Assembly: GCA_003526525.1 (NCBI GenBank)
Contig: DPVV01000125.1
Location: forward strand, 1-17,858
From: Lachnoclostridium phytofermentans
GTDB taxonomy: Bacteria; Bacillota; Clostridia; Lachnospirales; Lachnospiraceae
Direction of reading: 5' to 3'
Length of the DNA stretch: 17,858 nucleotides
Shown here in pieces: positions 14,486 to 17,858 of this stretch. Position numbers and translations under genes: made by a program. Under the pieces are notes generated by a model. It did not search any database. It was not told the DNA's origin and saw only the letters and a program-made list of their open reading frames with translations. The stretch's first letter is position 1. Each line of letters opens with the position of its first letter.

Positions 14486-14782
14486 AAAGAATCCCTCCTT
14501 TCAACAAAAACAGAAAACTACTTTTTGTTAAGAATAACCATTCACCAACTATCAATTTAAATATATAATTAGATGAATAGAATGCTTCATTAAAAGCGAT
14601 TCTAAAATTAGTATTCGAAAATACAAGAAAATCATGCACATAGCTTGATAAAGTAATGTTACCAAAAAAACCATACAATCTTAATAAGGTGTACTATAAC
14701 AAGAAATTTTATAATTAATAAAGTTTTCTACTACAAGAAATCCTATTAAGTCTTAGCACCCGATATCTCATGTACTGACTGT
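14486..14782. other. AT-rich intergenic region
   Basis: About 300 bases without a defensible gene. It should hold the promoter of the 73-aa gene, but no good -35/-10 pair was found; an AT-rich hairpin at 14503-14529 precedes its ribosome binding site. Confidence 0.4.
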
Positions 14783-15361
14783 TTAATTATTTCTCAATTC
14801 ATTCTGATATTCCGACGGCGTTACGCCAACGTGACGTCGAAAAACTTTACTAAAATAATAGGCATTTTCAAAGCCTAACCTATAACTTATTTCATTAAGT
14901 TTTAAGCCTCCTTCGCGTATAAGTTCACAGGCCCGATCTACCTTACTTTTATTCACATAGTCAATAAAATTTTGACCATCTTGCTTCTTGAATAATGCGG
15001 ATAGATAGCTCAATGAAACGCCTACATAGGAGGCTGTATCCTGAAGTGTAATCCGCTTTATCTACATTATTTCGTACATATTCTTTGGCTTTTTCCACCA
15101 AATCGCTACGATGCTCCGCCAAAGGCTTTAACCATTCTAATACTTCTGTTTTTAATTTTTCCAACCAATATAGGACCTGACTTTTTGTATAAGCATCTCG
15201 ATTTCTTTATAACTTTGATAAATACTATTTATGATGCTGCTGTCATCCTTGCGCTCCGAGAACCAACGCTTTACAACATCGCAGATTTCTTCGCAAAGCC
15301 AAATAGCTTCTTCCTTTTGGGATACATACTGGGAAAAGAAAAAATAACAGAGGGTGAGCAA
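14783..15361 (-). pseudogene. Frameshifted remnant of an AraC-type (YesN-like) response regulator
   Basis: Three overlapping minus-strand frames together read as the linker and DNA-binding part of an AraC-family regulator. The first piece (15361 to about 15190) contains VVKRWFSERKDDSSIINSIY. The second (about 15180-15055) contains LEWLKPLAEHRSDLVEKAKEYVRNNVDK. The third (about 15053-14783) reads ITLQDTASYVGVSLSYLS and ends with the second helix-turn-helix, ISYRLGFENAYYFSKVFRRH, and VGVTPSEYQ. Two frame changes are needed, near 15170-15190 and at about 15050-15055 (one base too many or two too few after GATAAAGC). The N-terminal receiver domain is missing: the first frame is closed by a stop at 15386-15388. 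Probably inactive; sequencing error could explain one shift but not the missing domain. Confidence 0.75.
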
Positions 15362-15471
15362 ACTAATTATGAATGTAAAGATTTTTTACACAAAATGTTG
15401 CATATGGCAAATCCGGTATTAGACGACATCGGTATATGTAAATCACAACCTGAGTATGGCGAAGGCTATAT

Positions 15472-16239
15472 TTAAACTTTTGCTTTTAAGAAATTATTTT
15501 CTATAAGCCAAATTATTGAACTTTCCATATCATTTATATTTGATTCTATTCCCCAAATTGAGTTTGGAGCATATTCCTCTAAAGCGTTGCAGATTTCTAA
15601 AAAATCAATTGTACCTTTTTCAAACCCTAAGTGCTCATCTTGTTGTCCATAATTGTTGTGTAAATGGACAAATCCTATTTGTTTATTAAGTTTTTTAACC
15701 CAATCTAAAACGGATGTTTTTGAATTGCAATGAGCATGACCTATATCAAGGCATATATTCAAACGACTATCATTTACTGTTGATGCTACTTCAGAAATCA
15801 AGTCAGGAGTATGTTCAAGCTGATTCTCTATATAAAAAACTGTTTCAGCATCTTTATCTCTTAAAAAGTCATCCCAGAATATTTTACTTCTTTTAACCCA
15901 ATTAGGGGGATAACTTGTTCCAGGTACATAACCATGGTGAAAAACTATGTTTTTACAACCTAATTTACGAGATATTTCATATGAATATTCAAATCTGTTT
16001 TTTGTCGCCTCTCTTATAAGACTGTCTTTACTTCCAAAGCACAAATCGGTAAAAGAACCATGGATTGAGCAGACTTTTATATTTTTGTACGTTTCTAATT
16101 GTTTTTCTATTTCATTTGGATAAGTATTAAGATATTCAGGATCATGGAATGCATCAATATCTACATTAAGATTATATTTTTCACATAAATTAGCAACTCT
16201 TAAATATTCACCATTGTCACATAATACTATTTCTTTCAT
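15472..16239 (-). CDS. Xylose isomerase-like / AP endonuclease family 2 TIM-barrel protein
   Basis: The 255-aa protein has the layout of the AP_endonuc_2 / sugar phosphate isomerase-epimerase superfamily: CSIHGSF (H60), VFHHGY (H101, H102), FYIENQ (E138), CLDIGHAH (D165, H168), FVHLHNN (H192, H194), DEHLGF (D201, H203) and WGIESN (E232), all usual metal ligands of the barrel. It is cytoplasmic, with no signal peptide. The ATG has AGGAGG at good spacing. The superfamily covers sugar isomerases, epimerases, inosose dehydratases and endonuclease IV, so the substrate is open. The neighbouring YesN-like regulator remnant hints at a former carbohydrate locus. Confidence 0.75.
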   Translation of the reverse strand: MKEIVLCDNGEYLRVANLCEKYNLNVDIDAFHDPEYLNTYPNEIEKQLETYKNIKVCSIHGSFTDLCFGSKDSLIREATKNRFEYSYEISRKLGCKNIVFHHGYVPGTSYPPNWVKRSKIFWDDFLRDKDAETVFYIENQLEHTPDLISEVASTVNDSRLNICLDIGHAHCNSKTSVLDWVKKLNKQIGFVHLHNNYGQQDEHLGFEKGTIDFLEICNALEEYAPNSIWGIESNINDMESSIIWLIENNFLKAKV

Positions 16240-16360
16240 TACAATTACCTCCTGTGAGAAAATGATTTGCCTTTCATAAAAGCATTTTTATTAAGTTTTT
16301 TAATTTTAATGTATGTAATATCGCTAATGTCGCCTTCGTTCATGCAACGAATTTTAGCTA

Positions 16361-17038
16361 CTAGCGAATCTTTCCACCATGATAAATACATTCAAAGACT
16401 AATATATCCTCGCAATAGATTTCTTCTTTTCCATGGAACCAAGATAATTCACCGCTAACTTTATTGTGGTAAACATATCTATCCTTACGATAAATATTAG
16501 GTCCTCGAAAAGGTGTTGCATCTGTGACATGTAACAAAGCCTCTTTTAAAAAGTCACCGCTAAATAAATCACTCAATGTTCTGCCTGTATAGTTCATTGC
16601 CCAGATAGGATTATATTCATAATACACTACCTCTTCTCCAGCAAAGGACTCTCCTCCTACGTAGGAATCTATGTAGAGAAAGTTACCTTTACTATACAGA
16701 TAATCATGAGAACCTAATCGCATAGACTTTTCCTCTTCGGGAGCTTTACCAGCATACGTATTTTGTTTAGCTTCTACAAGAAATTTCGCTAGCTCCTTTT
16801 GTTCTATTGAATCCCTTTTTGGATTTTGATTGCTGCAATCTCTATCCTTTTTTACTAAATAATCAATAGTTACACAGAATAGTTCACTTAAGCAAATTAA
16901 ATTATCAAGATCGGGATATGCAATACCGGATTCCCATTTCGCGACTGCTTGTCGTGATACACCTAATTTTTCTGCAACTTCTTCTTGTGATAACTTGTGT
17001 TCTTTTTGAATCATTTGTAAAACTTTATTAAATTCCAT
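16361..17038 (-). CDS. XRE-family transcriptional regulator with C-terminal DUF5680 domain
   Basis: The 225-aa protein has an N-terminal HTH_3 domain (about 4-60) with the classic LSQEEVAEKLGVSRQAVAKW (16-35), followed by a linker and a DUF5680 domain from about 82: FLVEAKQNTYAG, GSHDYLY (109-115), YIDSYVGGESFAGEE (122-136), PIWAMNYTGR (144-153), GDFLKEAL (161-168) and a closing YHGG. This combination is common in Clostridia; the role of DUF5680 is unknown, possibly effector sensing. The ATG has GAGGTG at 4-base spacing. A minus-strand TATAAT (17061-17056) lies close upstream without a good -35, so a very short leader is possible. An inverted repeat at 17108-17127 could be its operator. Confidence 0.82.
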   Translation of the reverse strand: MEFNKVLQMIQKEHKLSQEEVAEKLGVSRQAVAKWESGIAYPDLDNLICLSELFCVTIDYLVKKDRDCSNQNPKRDSIEQKELAKFLVEAKQNTYAGKAPEEEKSMRLGSHDYLYSKGNFLYIDSYVGGESFAGEEVVYYEYNPIWAMNYTGRTLSDLFSGDFLKEALLHVTDATPFRGPNIYRKDRYVYHNKVSGELSWFHGKEEIYCEDILVFECIYHGGKIR

Positions 17039-17107
17039 CGTATCACCTCAAGAATATTATAAGGGAAACCATTCACCTATCCCATATCCTATCCGTTGCA
17101 TAATTGA

Positions 17108-17127
17108 CAACCGTAGGTTGCACAACC
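17108..17127. repeat. inverted repeat CAACC-GTA-GGTTG-CA-CAACC, possible operator
   Basis: Three 5-base arms (17108-17112, 17116-17120, 17123-17127) form two overlapping inverted repeats sharing the central GGTTG. They lie about 70 bases upstream of the XRE gene and 50 bases past the acetyltransferase stop. Such a site would suit a dimeric XRE regulator, but no binding evidence exists in the sequence itself. Confidence 0.35.
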
Positions 17128-17177
17128 AAAGTTTGCTTAATTCATGGAATGATTCGCTATACTAACTTATCCTTGGC

Positions 17178-17732
17178 TTATTCAATAGATAATTTAGTGA
17201 TTGGAATGAACTCCTTTGGTTTTTCCGGATGTTCTTCTAAGATTTTTTCCATCCAAATCATATCATACCAACGATCTAGCTTATAACCACACTTTGTAAA
17301 ATGTGCCACCGTTTTATATCCAAGATGCTCATGGAAAGCAATGCTACCTGGATTTGGATAGGCTATACAAGCATTCATATTTATGATATTTTGCCTTTTT
17401 ACAATCTCTTCTAACTTTAAATATAACTTTTTACCGACACCACTGCCTCTTTGATTTTGATTTATATAAATTGTTGTTTCTACCGCCCAATCATATGCAG
17501 CTCGATCCTTAAAAGATGACACATAGGCATATCCTAGTATCTCTCCCTCTTTTTCTGCTACCAAATATGGATAACGAGTCAAGATTTTCGCTATTCTTGA
17601 TTCAAATTCCTGGATTGTTGGAACGGTATATTCAAATGTTATCGCTGTTTCTTTTACATAAGGTGCATAAATTTCTAGTAACTTTGGAGCGTCTAAAATC
17701 GTTGCCATGCGGATTACTAATTCTTCTGTCAT
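17178..17732 (-). CDS. GNAT family N-acetyltransferase, phosphinothricin acetyltransferase-like
   Basis: The 184-aa protein should transfer an acetyl group from acetyl-CoA to an amine. It starts IRMATILDAPKLLEIY, continues with ITFEYTVPT (31-39), has LVAEKEGEILGYAYVSSF (57-74), the presumed catalytic region WAVETTIYI (82-90), the acetyl-CoA pyrophosphate loop QRGSGVGKKL (94-103), and the PAT-type end NPGSIAFHEHLGYKTVAHF. This order is that of the Pat/YwnH subgroup, which acetylates phosphinothricin, methionine sulfoximine and similar amino acids; actual substrate unknown. ATG 17732 has AAAGGA upstream. The tail beyond about 165 is a short extension rich in Lys, Glu and Pro. Confidence 0.82.
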   Translation of the reverse strand: MTEELVIRMATILDAPKLLEIYAPYVKETAITFEYTVPTIQEFESRIAKILTRYPYLVAEKEGEILGYAYVSSFKDRAAYDWAVETTIYINQNQRGSGVGKKLYLKLEEIVKRQNIINMNACIAYPNPGSIAFHEHLGYKTVAHFTKCGYKLDRWYDMIWMEKILEEHPEKPKEFIPITKLSIE

Positions 17733-17785
17733 TGGTGTCTTCCTTTCTGCACTTCTAGGATTTGCTCCTTTTAGTTAACATATTG

Positions 17786-17858
17786 TTACTTTTCTTGATT
17801 TTCTAGCTTTAATAACATCTCTTTCACAGGGATACCCGCTCCAAAACCAACTAATGCA
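17786..17858 (-). CDS. C-terminal end of a gene cut by the window edge
   Basis: A minus-strand frame is open from the window edge for 24 codons and ends in TAA at 17788-17786. It reads ALVGFGAGIPVKEMLLKLE followed by NQEK. The pattern vaguely recalls the end of methylated-DNA-cysteine methyltransferases (Gly-Phe/Tyr-Gly-Gly-Leu, then KxxLLxxE), but this is too little to name it. It lies 53 bp upstream of the acetyltransferase and may share its transcript. Confidence 0.45.
   Translation of the reverse strand, partial: ALVGFGAGIPVKEMLLKLENQEK

Noticed and set aside
14424..14678. Minus-strand frame of 84 aa overlapping the 73-aa gene
   Set aside because: Its end overlaps the 73-aa frame, which has a better ribosome binding site at its own start; the 84-aa sequence is AT-driven and hydrophobic without a proper start signal.
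15185..15361. First part of a plus-strand frame of 96 aa
   Set aside because: Antisense to the recognisable regulator remnant; only its last third is outside that gene and is noted as a finding.
16267..16458. Plus-strand frame of 63 aa
   Set aside because: Mostly antisense to the XRE-DUF5680 gene, with no ribosome binding site or recognisable feature.
17104..17132. Plus-strand TTGACA as a promoter
   Set aside because: No -10 sequence at 16-19 bp and no plus-strand gene downstream.

Overview
The window looks like chromosomal DNA of a low-GC Gram-positive anaerobe of the Clostridia, probably a Lachnospiraceae relative. The clues are AT-rich intergenic DNA, strong AGGAGG-type ribosome binding sites, TTG/GTG-flavoured starts, a teichoic-acid-type glycerol-phosphate locus, a second type IIA topoisomerase pair next to the usual style of Clostridia genes, and an XRE-DUF5680 regulator. 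The taxonomic placement is inferred from protein style, not from a marker gene.

Layout. (1) 1-431: AT-rich, no gene, with a cluster of hairpins. (2) 432-1700 (-): diaminopimelate decarboxylase (lysA), followed upstream by about 430 bp without a gene. (3) 2127-9028 (-): a five-gene cell-envelope polymer operon. In transcription order it holds a 979-aa fused glycosyltransferase / CDP-glycerol glycerophosphotransferase, a polysaccharide pyruvyl transferase family protein, a GtrB-like membrane glycosyltransferase, glycerol-3-phosphate cytidylyltransferase (tagD) and a second, short CDP-glycerol glycerophosphotransferase. TagD would supply CDP-glycerol, the two transferases would polymerise or attach glycerol phosphate, and the GT2 and pyruvyl transferase proteins would add sugars or decorations. 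(4) 9029-9566: divergent control region with good promoters on both strands. (5) 9567-13846 (+): ParE-like and ParC-like subunits of a type IIA topoisomerase. (6) 13847-14485: a short repeat cluster, a 49-aa ORF with a perfect ribosome binding site and a strong terminator, then a convergent 73-aa ORF with a GTG start. (7) 14783-17858 (-): a frameshifted AraC-type regulator remnant, a xylose-isomerase-like TIM-barrel protein, an XRE-DUF5680 regulator, a GNAT N-acetyltransferase, and the last 24 codons of one more gene cut by the window edge.

The most notable single observation is at the end of the GtrB-like gene. A 33-bp (11-codon) tandem repeat runs through the stop codon in frame, and the stop is a CAA-to-TAA change in the middle unit; beyond it the frame stays open for 36 more codons and then stops 25 bp before tagD. 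Other points worth a second look are a hairpin plus U-tract immediately after the predicted start of the topoisomerase transcript, the three-part architecture of the 979-aa protein, the divergent residues of the topoisomerase, and a doubly frameshifted regulator. I found no CRISPR array, tRNA, rRNA, complete insertion sequence or phage gene, and nothing I can defend as a wholly new system.
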